Assembly: GCF_049999945.1 (NCBI RefSeq)
Contig: NZ_JBLYUB010000016.1
Coordinates: forward strand, 1-64,000
From: Planosporangium spinosum
GTDB lineage: Bacteria > Actinomycetota > Actinomycetes > Mycobacteriales > Micromonosporaceae
Reading direction: 5' to 3'
DNA: 64,000 bases
This document shows, piece by piece, positions 32,896-40,869 of the stretch. The notes under the pieces are model-generated. The model saw only the letters and a list, made by a program, of their open reading frames with translations. It searched no databases and was not told where the DNA came from. The position numbers were made by a program, and so were the translations under genes. Numbering within the stretch: position 1 is the stretch's first letter; every line of letters starts with the position of its first letter.

Positions 32896-32941
32896 CCGAT
32901 GGGGCACGTCCTCCGCGTACGCGGAGGACGTGCCCCATCGG
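32896..32941. terminator. 46-bp perfect palindrome, bidirectional terminator
   Basis: The 23-base arms (32896-32918 and 32919-32941) are exact reverse complements with no spacer; the centre reads CGCGTACGCG. The palindrome lies 80 bp after the GH92 stop and 97 bp before the end of the convergent CBM2 gene. It can form a very stable hairpin in either transcript. Confidence 0.85.
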
Positions 32942-33037
32942 CACCCCCCGGCTCCCCCCGAGCCGTCGTGGCGGGTACCGACCCGCCGCCCCGGCCTGGA
33001 GGAGGAGGCAGCCGGGGCAGCGGGCTGCTTGCGGGCC

Positions 33038-34594
33038 CTAGCGCAACGCGCGGCCGATGCGGTCCGAGATGGCGAAGAACCCCGACAGGGCGGCCGGGTC
33101 CACACAGCTCAGCAGCGGTACGACGGGCGCCAGGAGCTGACCGACCAGGCCGCGCACACAGACCTGGCCGGTGGTGAGGGGCAGCAGGCCCACCCCACCC
33201 AGCCCCTGTTCGCGGGCGAAGGCGGTCAGCCGGTCCACCGCACCGGCCAGCCGGGACGAGCCGCCAGCGAGGTCACCGGCGTCGACAACCGCGACGACGC
33301 CGAGCCGGTGCCAGGCCGCCGCGGCGTCCAGTCCGTGGATCCGCATGAACTGGTCGTGGACACCGGTGGCCGCCGAGAGCAGCGAGTCGACCATGGCGCC
33401 GGCCGCGTCCGGGCGTAGGAGCGGCTTCAGGACGTCCGGCGGCGCGGTCACGTCGGCCCCCGCGACGTTGACCCGGTCGACCACGGCACCGGCGTTCCTC
33501 GCGGCCACCAGCGGACCGGCGAGCTTCTCGGCAGCCACCGGCGTGGCGCCGGAGACGGCGGGCAGGGTGTAGGAGACCGTCAGGCCGGAGTAGCGGGTCT
33601 TGAGCCCGACGACCGCCCGGGCGAGCCGGTCGTTGGCCGTGGCGTCGCCGAGCGACCCGCCGCCCAGGTGGAAGTCGACCGCCCGTATCCCCAGGTCGAG
33701 CAGCTTGCGGACCGGTGTCTCCAGCGCGTCGGCGCTGGGGCAGGCGTGCGCGAGGTCCGTACCGCCCGTGGCACCGATCGACGCGACGAGGGTGATGCCG
33801 GCGCCGAGCGCGTCGGCCACCTCGGCGGCGTACGTCCTCGGCTCGGCGGCGCCGCCCCACTTCAGGTCGCACCCGCCACCGGCCGGTACCAGCGCCGAGA
33901 CCAGGGTCAGCATCCGCGCGCCGCTCGCCTCGGCGAGGCTCTTCAGCGGTGGCCGGTTCGGGTTGGTCACGTTCACGGACGGGGCGAAGGTGGTCGCCGC
34001 CCCAGTGACCGGGCCGGACCCGACACGCCCGCCCGGACCGGGCCCGCCACGCTCGGCCGCCGCGCCCGCCGTCGCGGGCGACGGGGACAGCCGCTCGGCC
34101 GCCGGCTGGGTCGCCGGCTCCGGTACCGCGGGCCCGAACCGTTCGACGGAGCCGGCGGGGGCGGGGGCGATCCCCGACATGCTGACCTCGACCGTGCACG
34201 CCCGGCCGTTGATGGTGCAGCGGCGCGGCGCGACGGGACTGCCGGCGACCGCACTCAGTCCCACGGTGACCGCGCGCCCGGGCGCGACGGTCCTGGTCTG
34301 TGCGGTGGGCGTGATGACGTACGTGCCACCGGTTCCGGACAGCACCCCGTTCCACACCCCGGCGAGCGTGGTTCCCTCGGGAAGGCTGAACGACAGCCGC
34401 CAGTCGGAGGCGGTCCGGAGCGAGGGGTTTCCGACGGTGAACCGGCCGATCAGGCCGCCGTCCCAGGCGCCCGTCTGGGCGTACTCCGCGGTGAGCTCGG
34501 CACCCATGGACTGCGTGGCGACCCGCACCGCGACCCCGGCCGTGGCGGCCAGTGCCGCAACGCCCGCGACGGTGAGGACGAGTCTGAGCTTCAC
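33038..34594 (-). CDS. Secreted CBM2 protein with catalytically dead GH18-like domain
   Basis: A 518-residue protein with an N-terminal signal or anchor (MKLRLVLTVAGVAALAATAG). Residues about 33-140 are a CBM2 module (AEYAQTGAWDGGLIGRFTVG, DWRLSFSLPEGTTLAGVWNG, then CTINGRACTVEV). A Pro/Gly-rich linker leads to a GH18-type barrel (about 210-500). There the expected DxxDxDxE strand reads LGIRAVDFHLGGGSLGD: one Asp remains, the next is His and the catalytic Glu is Gly. Other barrel strands are recognisable (TLVASIGATGGTDLAHACPS, GLTVSYTLPAVSGATPVA). It should bind polysaccharide without cleaving it. It lies upstream of no obvious partner; the histidine kinase gene precedes it on the same strand with 51 bp between, so it may be a sensor accessory. 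Confidence 0.75.
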   Translation of the reverse strand: MKLRLVLTVAGVAALAATAGVAVRVATQSMGAELTAEYAQTGAWDGGLIGRFTVGNPSLRTASDWRLSFSLPEGTTLAGVWNGVLSGTGGTYVITPTAQTRTVAPGRAVTVGLSAVAGSPVAPRRCTINGRACTVEVSMSGIAPAPAGSVERFGPAVPEPATQPAAERLSPSPATAGAAAERGGPGPGGRVGSGPVTGAATTFAPSVNVTNPNRPPLKSLAEASGARMLTLVSALVPAGGGCDLKWGGAAEPRTYAAEVADALGAGITLVASIGATGGTDLAHACPSADALETPVRKLLDLGIRAVDFHLGGGSLGDATANDRLARAVVGLKTRYSGLTVSYTLPAVSGATPVAAEKLAGPLVAARNAGAVVDRVNVAGADVTAPPDVLKPLLRPDAAGAMVDSLLSAATGVHDQFMRIHGLDAAAAWHRLGVVAVVDAGDLAGGSSRLAGAVDRLTAFAREQGLGGVGLLPLTTGQVCVRGLVGQLLAPVVPLLSCVDPAALSGFFAISDRIGRALR

Positions 34595-34645
34595 GGAAAG
34601 AAGTTACGGCGAGCGATATCAATCACACGATCGTTTAAGGTCCCT

Positions 34646-35926
34646 TTAGGGTACGTCGGAGGTTGATTTAAGGTGCACCTCGATCCGCGCCCCACCGCTG
34701 CTGCCGCGGGTCACGACGACCCTACCGCCGGACGCCGCGGCCAGCCGCCGGACGATGTCGAGCCCCAGCCCCGTCGACCCGCCGAGGCTCTCGCCGCGCC
34801 GCAGTGCCCGGTCCGGGTCGTCGATCCCGGGGCCGTCGTCCTCCACCACGAGCGTCGCGTCCACCACGCCCGCGCGGAACGCCGTGCCCTCCGGCGTGTG
34901 GTGGAAGACGTTGCCGATCAGGGCGTCGACGGCCGCCTCCGCCTCGTCCCGGGGCACCGGCACCCACAGCGGCGTGGCGTCGCCGAGGACCGTCCACGGT
35001 CGACCGTGGTCCTCGGCCAGCACCGACCAGAACCCCAGCCGGTCGGTGAGCACCTCGGTCAGGTCGCACCGCTCGGCCGGGCGCTCCGACAGCGGCTCCA
35101 GCGCCGTACGGATGATGCCGTCGACCTCGTCGGAGAGCATCGCCACCGCCCGGCGTAGCCGCTCCACGTCCGGCTGCGCGCCGGGCGTCTCCAACTCCAG
35201 GCGCAGCACCGTCAACGGGGTACGCAGCCGGTGTGACAGGTCGGCCGCCAGCTCCCGCTCGGCGCGCAGCAGGGCGACCATCCGATCGGCCATCGCGTTG
35301 AACGACCGGCCCACCTCCGCCAGCTCCGGCGGCCCGTCCACGATGACGCGTACCGTCAGGTCGTCGCGGCCCAGGCGGCGGGTGGCGGTGGCCAGGTTGC
35401 GGGTGGCCACGACGATCCGCGCGCCGAGCCGGTCGGCGACCAGTACCGACCCGGCGACCAACCCGAGCGCCACCGCGCTCAGCGCCAGCCAGGCGTTGCG
35501 GACGCCCCGGTGCAGGACGGCGTCCGGCACGAACACCTCGATCACGGCGATCCGCCCGTCGTGCACGGCGACGGGCTGCAGGTACGCCCGGCCCCCGGCG
35601 ACGTCGAGGACCGTCGAGCGCCGGCTCTGCGCCACCAGGTCGACCTCGCCCGCGTCGGCGTGCGCGGTACCGACCGGCGATCCGTCCGGCGGGTGCAACG
35701 CCAGCCGGCCGGCCGCGCCCGCCGCGGTACTCGCCACCGCCTGCGCCAGCTCGGCCCGGTCGTCGGTGACCGCCAGCGCGGCGACCATGGCGGAGGCCTG
35801 CTGCCGGGCGTCGGCGAGGGCGCGCTCGGGCGCGATCTGGCCCACCAGCATCCACAGTGGTACCAGGAAGGCCAGCGACACCATGGAGGTGGTCGCCAGC
35901 GCCACCCGGATCAGCGCCCACCTCAC
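34646..35926 (-). CDS. Membrane histidine kinase of a two-component system
   Basis: A 426-residue sensor kinase. The start is GTG at 35926, overlapping the response regulator stop by GTGA, so the two are translationally coupled. A first membrane helix (VALATTSMVSLAFLVPLWML) is followed by an extracellular domain of about 115 residues and a second helix (NAWLALSAVALGLVAGSVLV). Then come a HAMP domain, the HisKA box ELAADLSHRLRTPLTVLRLE with the phosphorylated His, and the ATP-binding part (IGNVFHHTPEGTAFRA, VVEDDGPGIDDPDRAL, STGLGLDIVRRLAAASGG). The ligand is unknown. The neighbouring glycan-binding pseudo-chitinase downstream raises the possibility of a polysaccharide signal. Confidence 0.92.
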   Translation of the reverse strand: MRWALIRVALATTSMVSLAFLVPLWMLVGQIAPERALADARQQASAMVAALAVTDDRAELAQAVASTAAGAAGRLALHPPDGSPVGTAHADAGEVDLVAQSRRSTVLDVAGGRAYLQPVAVHDGRIAVIEVFVPDAVLHRGVRNAWLALSAVALGLVAGSVLVADRLGARIVVATRNLATATRRLGRDDLTVRVIVDGPPELAEVGRSFNAMADRMVALLRAERELAADLSHRLRTPLTVLRLELETPGAQPDVERLRRAVAMLSDEVDGIIRTALEPLSERPAERCDLTEVLTDRLGFWSVLAEDHGRPWTVLGDATPLWVPVPRDEAEAAVDALIGNVFHHTPEGTAFRAGVVDATLVVEDDGPGIDDPDRALRRGESLGGSTGLGLDIVRRLAAASGGRVVVTRGSSGGARIEVHLKSTSDVP

Positions 35927-36606
35927 CGCGGGTCCACCAGCATGATCCCGACCCCGCGCAGGACCCGCAGGAAGCGGGGCTTGGCGGCCGTCTCGCCGAG
36001 CTTGCGGCGCAGCCAGGAGATGTGGACGTCCACCGTCTGCTCGGACCCCCGGTACGGCTGCCGCCACACCTCCTCGATCAGCTCCTGCCGGGTCACCAGG
36101 CGGTCGCGCCGGACCGCGAGGTAGGCCAACAGGTCGAACTCCTTGCGGGTCAGGTCCAGTGGCCGGCCGTGCAGGGTCGCCGCGCGGCGGGCCAGGTCGA
36201 CGCGGAGCGGACCGACCTCGACGGCGGCCGGGGCGTCCACCGCGCCACCCCGCCGGCGCAGCACCGCCGCGATCCGGGCCAGCAGGTGCTCACCGGAGAA
36301 CGGCTTGGTCAGATAGTCGTCGGCACCGGCGTTCAGCAGCCGGATGATGTTGTTCTCGCCGGTTCGCGCGGTGGCGACGATGATCGGTACGTCGCTGTCG
36401 CCCCGCATCATCCGCAACGCGGACGAACCGTCCACGTCGGGCAGGCCCAGATCGAGGACCACCACGTCCGGCGGCCGCACCGCCACCTCACGCAACGCAT
36501 CCATGGCGGTGCCCACGGCGGTGACCACATGACCACCGTTCGTCAATGCCTTGACCAGTGCAGAACGGATCATGGTGTCGTCTTCGACGAGCAGCACCGT
36601 GGGCAT
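35923..36606 (-). CDS. OmpR/PhoB-type response regulator
   Basis: A 227-residue regulator. The receiver domain (residues 1-115) shows VLLVEDDTMIRSAL, DVVVLDLGLPDVDGSSAL with the phospho-acceptor Asp, VATARTGENN and YLTKPFSGEHLL. The winged-helix DNA-binding domain includes DLARRAATLHGRPLDLTRKE, FDLLAYLAVRRDRLVTRQEL and VDVHISWLRRKLGE. The ATG at 36606 is used; a GTG three codons earlier is possible. It is co-transcribed with the kinase gene and divergent from a small membrane protein gene at 36633. Confidence 0.93.
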   Translation of the reverse strand: MPTVLLVEDDTMIRSALVKALTNGGHVVTAVGTAMDALREVAVRPPDVVVLDLGLPDVDGSSALRMMRGDSDVPIIVATARTGENNIIRLLNAGADDYLTKPFSGEHLLARIAAVLRRRGGAVDAPAAVEVGPLRVDLARRAATLHGRPLDLTRKEFDLLAYLAVRRDRLVTRQELIEEVWRQPYRGSEQTVDVHISWLRRKLGETAAKPRFLRVLRGVGIMLVDPR

Positions 36607-36632
36607 GCACGGCACCGTACCGAGGTGCGAGG

Positions 36633-37241
36633 ATGGCGGCCATGCGCGGCCCGTCGAAATCAGCGAAAGCCGTCGCTATCTGGGCCGCGGCGACCAGCAT
36701 CGGGATCGGGGTGTCCTGGTACGGGGTGCGGTCGGTGCTGGACGCCGCCGTGCCCGACCGGCTCGTCGCCTTCCCCGTCACCGAGCCACACGCCCCGCTG
36801 CCGGCGCCGCCGCCGGCGCCAGCGGCGTCAGGGTCGACGCCGAACGCCGCGCCGGATCCCTGGACGGCCACCCCGAGCCACAGCGCCGCCGCCACCCCGT
36901 CCCGGTCCGCCCGCCCGGCCCCGCCGTCGTCCGCCCCGCCCGGAAACACCACCGCCCCGGCACCGGGGCCGGCACCGTCCGCACCGGCCGGCTGGACCCC
37001 GCTCGGCAACGGGCGGTACGTCCGCAGCTTCCAACTGACCGGCGGGGACGTGACGATCCGGGCCGGTCAGGGCAGCGTCGAACTGGTGTCGGCCACGCCC
37101 CGGCCGCTGTACGTCATGACGGTCGTACCCGACGGCACCGACCGCGTCACCGTCACCTTCACCATGGTGCTGCGCTCCTCCCGGCTGGAGGCATCGTGGC
37201 AGGACAGTGCGCCGGTCGTGAAGATCACCGAGAGCCCGTAG
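36633..37241 (+). CDS. Membrane-anchored Pro/Ala-rich protein of unknown function
   Basis: About 202 residues (ATG 36633, or 36642). It has a short N-terminus, one membrane helix (AKAVAIWAAATSIGIGVSWY), a disordered Pro/Ser/Thr/Ala linker of about 75 residues (PAPPPAPAASG, PSRSARPAPPSSAP) and a compact C-terminal domain of about 75 residues (GWTPLGNGRYVRSFQLTGGD, VELVSATPRPLYVMTVVPDG). Nothing in the C-terminal domain identifies a family. It is divergent from the two-component genes with only 26 bp between starts, so it may be a target or accessory of that system. Confidence 0.6.
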   Translation: MAAMRGPSKSAKAVAIWAAATSIGIGVSWYGVRSVLDAAVPDRLVAFPVTEPHAPLPAPPPAPAASGSTPNAAPDPWTATPSHSAAATPSRSARPAPPSSAPPGNTTAPAPGPAPSAPAGWTPLGNGRYVRSFQLTGGDVTIRAGQGSVELVSATPRPLYVMTVVPDGTDRVTVTFTMVLRSSRLEASWQDSAPVVKITESP

Positions 37242-37249
37242 CCGCTATC

Positions 37250-37327
37250 AAGATCCGCGCAATGTTCGCGTTATTGCTGCTTCCCGTCGTGAGACAACAG
37301 CAATGTTCGCGACATTGCGGGGATCTT
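37250..37327. repeat. Compound inverted repeat containing two copies of a 19-bp palindrome
   Basis: GCAATGTTCGCGTTATTGC (37259-37277) and GCAATGTTCGCGACATTGC (37300-37318) are two related palindromes. Together with flanking AAGATCC and GGATCTT they form a larger imperfect inverted repeat with 30-base arms. The unit overlaps the last codons of the GGDEF-EAL gene (its stop at 37271-37273 lies within the first palindrome). It could be a terminator between the convergent genes or a small transposable repeat. Confidence 0.85.
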
Positions 37328-39583
37328 GGCGCCGGCCGTCGGGCCGTCGCCGTCACCGCCGCCGGCGCTGCCGCCGTCGCCACGTAGTAGCCGGCCGAAC
37401 TCCTCGGCCGGTAGCGGCCGGGCGAAGTGGTAGCCCTGGGCAAAGTGGTAACCGAGGCGGTACAGGTGGTCGGCCTGGGCAACGGTCTCGACGCCCTCGG
37501 CGACCGCCTGCAGCCCCATCCCGTTGGCGATGTGGATCAACGCGGTGGCGATCACGTCCTGGTCGCTGCCGCTCGCGACCTCGTCGACGAAGCTCTTGTC
37601 GACCTTGAGGATGTCCACCGGGCAGGTCCGCAGCAGCCCCAGCGAGGAGTGCCCGGTACCGAAGTCGTCCAGCGCGATCGTGACGCCGAGCCGGTGCAGC
37701 GCCCGTACCGACTCCATGGCGGTGCCGCCGCCGAAGACCGCCGTCTCGGTCACCTCCACGACCAGGCGCGACGGCTCCATCCCGGTGTCGCGAATGATCC
37801 GGGCGACGGTGTCGGGGAACTCCGGCTCGCACAGTTGCCGGGCCGAGACGTTCACCGAGATCTTCTCCAGCGGTACCGCGTCCGGCAGGCACCGCCACCG
37901 GGCGGCCTGTTCGCACGCCTCCCGCAGGACCCATTCGCCGAGCGGGACGATCAGGCCGCTGCGCTCGGCGACCGGGATGAAGACGTCCGGCGCCACGCTC
38001 CCCCGCTCCGGGTGGCGCCACCGGACCAGCACCTCGGCGCCGGCGAGCCGGCCGTGCGGAAGCTCCACGATGGGCTGGTACACCAGGTACAGCTCGCCCG
38101 CGTCGATCGCCTTGCGCAGCTGCGCACCGAGGTGCGCATCCTCGGTGGCGTGCCGGTCGAGCTCCGGGTCGTACCGGGCGACCTGGTGCTTGCCCCGGTC
38201 CTTGGCGGCGTCCAACGCCACGTCCGCCCGGCGCAGCAGCTCACGCGGCTGCGTGGCCCCGGCCGCGTCGCCGACCCCGGCGCTCGCGAGCACCAGCAGT
38301 TCCTGGCCGCCCGCCCAGACCGGCCGGCGCAGCGCCTCGGCCACCCGGGCCAGGACCGCGTCGGCGCCGTCCCGGGTGCACGGCGCGAGGAGAATCGCGA
38401 ACTCGTCCCCGCCGAGCCGGGCCACCGCCGCGCCGGTACCCGCCGCCGCGGTCAACCGCCGCGCCACCGCGACGAGCAGTTCGTCGCCGACGTGGTGGCC
38501 GAGCCGATCGTTGATCATCTTGAAGTCGTCGAGGTCGATGACGGCCAGGTGCACCGCCTCAGGTGCCCCGACGGCCAGCGCCTCGGCCATCCGGCGGTGC
38601 AGCAGCCGGCGGTTGCCCAGACCGGTCAGCTCGTCGTGGGTGGCCTGGTCCTGCACGTGTGACACCAGGCCGGACAGGCGGGCCAGGACCAGCATGATCA
38701 GGACGACGGCGCCGACACTGATGGTGATCCAGTCGATGTGGCCCGGGTCGTACAGGCCCTGCCCGACCAGAGCCGTCGGGGCGAGCAGGGCAGCGCCGGC
38801 GAGCAGCACGAGCCGGGACCGGGTCAGGTGGGGTACGACCTCGGTGGCGGGCTCCGACAGCGTGCGCATCGACGGGTGCAGGGCGGCCGCACCCCACAGG
38901 ACGTACGACAGCAGCCAGCCCGCGTCGACCGCGCCGCCGTGGTAGCCGGAGTACGCGTTGAGCAGCGCGTACGTGACGTCGGAGACGGCCAGCAGCAGGA
39001 TCGCGGCGATGAGGAACCGGTAACTGGCCGTGCGCGCGCCCGGTCCGGTCAACAACCGCGCGATCATTGCGATCATCACCAGGTCGGCGACGAGGTAGCC
39101 CAGCGAGAGCAGCCACCCGCCCGGGGACACCGAGGTGTCGAGGGCGATCGGCCGGATCAGGAGGGTCCAGTACAGCAGGCCCAGACCGGTCACGATCACG
39201 CAGGCGTCGATCAGGCCGGCCCGGTCCCGGCCGGACGTTCGGCCGCGGGTGAGGATGACCAGCCCGACCATGATCACCGGGTACGCGCCGAGGTAGCACA
39301 CGTCGGCGACGGACGGGAACGGATCCCGGTGCAGCACGTAGCGGTAGTACGAGAACAGGGTGTCGCCGACGACCCAGGTCGCCTCACCCGCGGCGAAGCA
39401 GTACCAGACAGCCCGCCGGCCGGGCCGGTGCCGACGGGTACCCGCGACGATCACCAGGGCGGAGGCCAGCCCGATGGAGTTGTACAGCAGGTCGCCGTAC
39501 CAGCGCTCCGCCGGGATGAGGAGGTAGCCGCCGGTGGCCAGCAGCCCGACCACCAGCCACAGCCGCCACAACCGTCCGCTCAT
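37271..39583 (-). CDS. Membrane GGDEF-EAL protein (cyclic di-GMP turnover)
   Basis: A 770-residue protein. Residues about 1-300 contain roughly nine membrane helices of a MASE-like sensor (starting MSGRLWRLWLVVGLLATGGY). A GGDEF domain follows: DELTGLGNRRLLHRRMAEAL, HLAVIDLDDFKMINDRLGHH and an intact RLGGDEFAILL. An EAL domain completes it: LYLVYQPIVELPHGRLAGAE, then VLVRW (EVL in place of EAL), ISVNVSARQL, VEVTETAVF, ALDDFGTGHSSLGLL and DILKVDKSFVDEV, so phosphodiesterase residues appear present. The protein could make, break or sense cyclic di-GMP. The ATG at 39583 begins the first membrane helix; the open frame upstream is non-coding. The last about ten residues are encoded by the palindromic repeat. 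Confidence 0.9.
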   Translation of the reverse strand: MSGRLWRLWLVVGLLATGGYLLIPAERWYGDLLYNSIGLASALVIVAGTRRHRPGRRAVWYCFAAGEATWVVGDTLFSYYRYVLHRDPFPSVADVCYLGAYPVIMVGLVILTRGRTSGRDRAGLIDACVIVTGLGLLYWTLLIRPIALDTSVSPGGWLLSLGYLVADLVMIAMIARLLTGPGARTASYRFLIAAILLLAVSDVTYALLNAYSGYHGGAVDAGWLLSYVLWGAAALHPSMRTLSEPATEVVPHLTRSRLVLLAGAALLAPTALVGQGLYDPGHIDWITISVGAVVLIMLVLARLSGLVSHVQDQATHDELTGLGNRRLLHRRMAEALAVGAPEAVHLAVIDLDDFKMINDRLGHHVGDELLVAVARRLTAAAGTGAAVARLGGDEFAILLAPCTRDGADAVLARVAEALRRPVWAGGQELLVLASAGVGDAAGATQPRELLRRADVALDAAKDRGKHQVARYDPELDRHATEDAHLGAQLRKAIDAGELYLVYQPIVELPHGRLAGAEVLVRWRHPERGSVAPDVFIPVAERSGLIVPLGEWVLREACEQAARWRCLPDAVPLEKISVNVSARQLCEPEFPDTVARIIRDTGMEPSRLVVEVTETAVFGGGTAMESVRALHRLGVTIALDDFGTGHSSLGLLRTCPVDILKVDKSFVDEVASGSDQDVIATALIHIANGMGLQAVAEGVETVAQADHLYRLGYHFAQGYHFARPLPAEEFGRLLRGDGGSAGGGDGDGPTAGAKIPAMSRTLLLSHDGKQQ

Positions 39584-39724
39584 CTCTGGCACCGGGCCAT
39601 TGTCGATGAACGCCGGTACGGGGCCAGGTGCCGTTCGGTTCCCGGCGGGTTGCGGAGCACGGATCGCACCACTTCGCGATCTTCGCCGGCGCATGTTCGG
39701 ATCCGACCCGGGCATGCGCCCCTG

Positions 39725-40756
39725 GTGACCGGGCAATCCGCCCGCGCGGCCTACCGCAGTGCGCTCGTCGTCATACTGATCGGCACGGTGATGGCGTCGA
39801 TGTTCGTCGCCTCGTACAGCCTCGCGCTCGGCCGACCGGTGCCGCACGACATACCGACCGCGGTCGTCGGTGACCCGGCGCACCGGCCCGTCCTGGTCGA
39901 CACCCTCCAGGAGGCGACCGATGGCGCGCTCCACCTCCGCCCGTACCCGAGCGTCGCGGCCGCGAAAGCCGCGCTCGACCGGCAGACGGTCTTCGCCGTG
40001 CTCGTCCTCGGCCCGGACCGCGCGCAACTGCTGGTCTCCAGCGCGTCCGGTGCCTCGGTCGCACTGGCACTCGACCGGGCTACCGAGCGGGTGAACGCGC
40101 AACTGGCGCCGGGCTCGGCGCCGCCGCTGCGGGTCGTCGACGTACACCCGCTGCCGCCCACCGACCCACAGGGCCTGGTCTCGTTCTACGTCACCATCGC
40201 GGCCACGGTGCTCGGGTTCGTCGTGATGTTCCAGCTCCGCCAACACGCGCCCGGGCTGTCGGTACGCGCCTGGCTCGCGTCCATCGCGGTCCTCGGCGCC
40301 GTCGGCGGTCTCGCGCTCACCGTCGTCACCGGTCCGCTGCTGCACGCGCTCGCCGGGTCGTTCCCGGAGTTGTGGGCGGCAGTAGCCGCGCAGATAGTCG
40401 TGGCCGCGCTGTTCAACTCGACGATGATCGTCCTGTTCGGCCGCTGGGCGATCATCCCGACCTGGCTGATGTTCATCGCCTTCGGCAACGCCTCGTCGGG
40501 AGGCGCCGTGGCGGCGCCGCTGCTGCCGGCGGTGTACGCCTTCGTCGGCCGGTACCTGCCGACCGGCGCGGCCGTCCGCATCCTCCACACCGCCGCGTAC
40601 TTCCGCCACGCCCAGCATCCGGAGCCGTTCCTGGTGGAGAGCCTGTGGCTGGTCGGAACCCTGGTGGCGTTCCTGCTCTCGGTACGGCTGCGGCACCGCG
40701 GCCCGACCGGCCCGCTACCGACCGCGGCTACGGCTGCGGCTATGGCTGCGCGGTGA
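39725..40756 (+). CDS. ABC-2/DUF3533-like membrane protein
   Basis: A 343-residue membrane protein from GTG 39725. The first helix (SALVVILIGTVMASMFVASY) is followed by an extracytoplasmic segment of about 120 residues (IPTAVVGDPAHRPVLVDTLQ, TVFAVLVLGPDRAQLLVSSA, ERVNAQLAP), then about five helices. This layout (helix, large loop, five helices) resembles the YhgE/Pip, DUF3533 or ABC-2 permease group, proteins often involved in export or drug tolerance. No ATPase gene is adjacent. The ribosome binding site is weak. The stop codon lies inside a 19-bp tandem repeat. Confidence 0.6.
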   Translation: MTGQSARAAYRSALVVILIGTVMASMFVASYSLALGRPVPHDIPTAVVGDPAHRPVLVDTLQEATDGALHLRPYPSVAAAKAALDRQTVFAVLVLGPDRAQLLVSSASGASVALALDRATERVNAQLAPGSAPPLRVVDVHPLPPTDPQGLVSFYVTIAATVLGFVVMFQLRQHAPGLSVRAWLASIAVLGAVGGLALTVVTGPLLHALAGSFPELWAAVAAQIVVAALFNSTMIVLFGRWAIIPTWLMFIAFGNASSGGAVAAPLLPAVYAFVGRYLPTGAAVRILHTAAYFRHAQHPEPFLVESLWLVGTLVAFLLSVRLRHRGPTGPLPTAATAAAMAAR

Positions 40757-40821
40757 CGCTACGGCTGCGCGGTGACGCTACGGCTGCGCGGTGACGCTAC
40801 GGCTGCGCGGTCACGCTACGG
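40746..40821. repeat. Four copies of a 19-bp tandem repeat spanning a stop codon
   Basis: CTGCGCGGTGACGCTACGG recurs at 40746, 40765, 40784 and 40803 (the last with one change). The TGA at 40754-40756 in the first unit ends the preceding gene. A 19-bp period is out of frame, so the array could move stop position by copy-number change. Confidence 0.92.
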
Positions 40822-40869
40822 CTCGGTTCAGGCCGGCGGGTGGCGGGTGGCGGGTGGCGGAAGCGCGGC

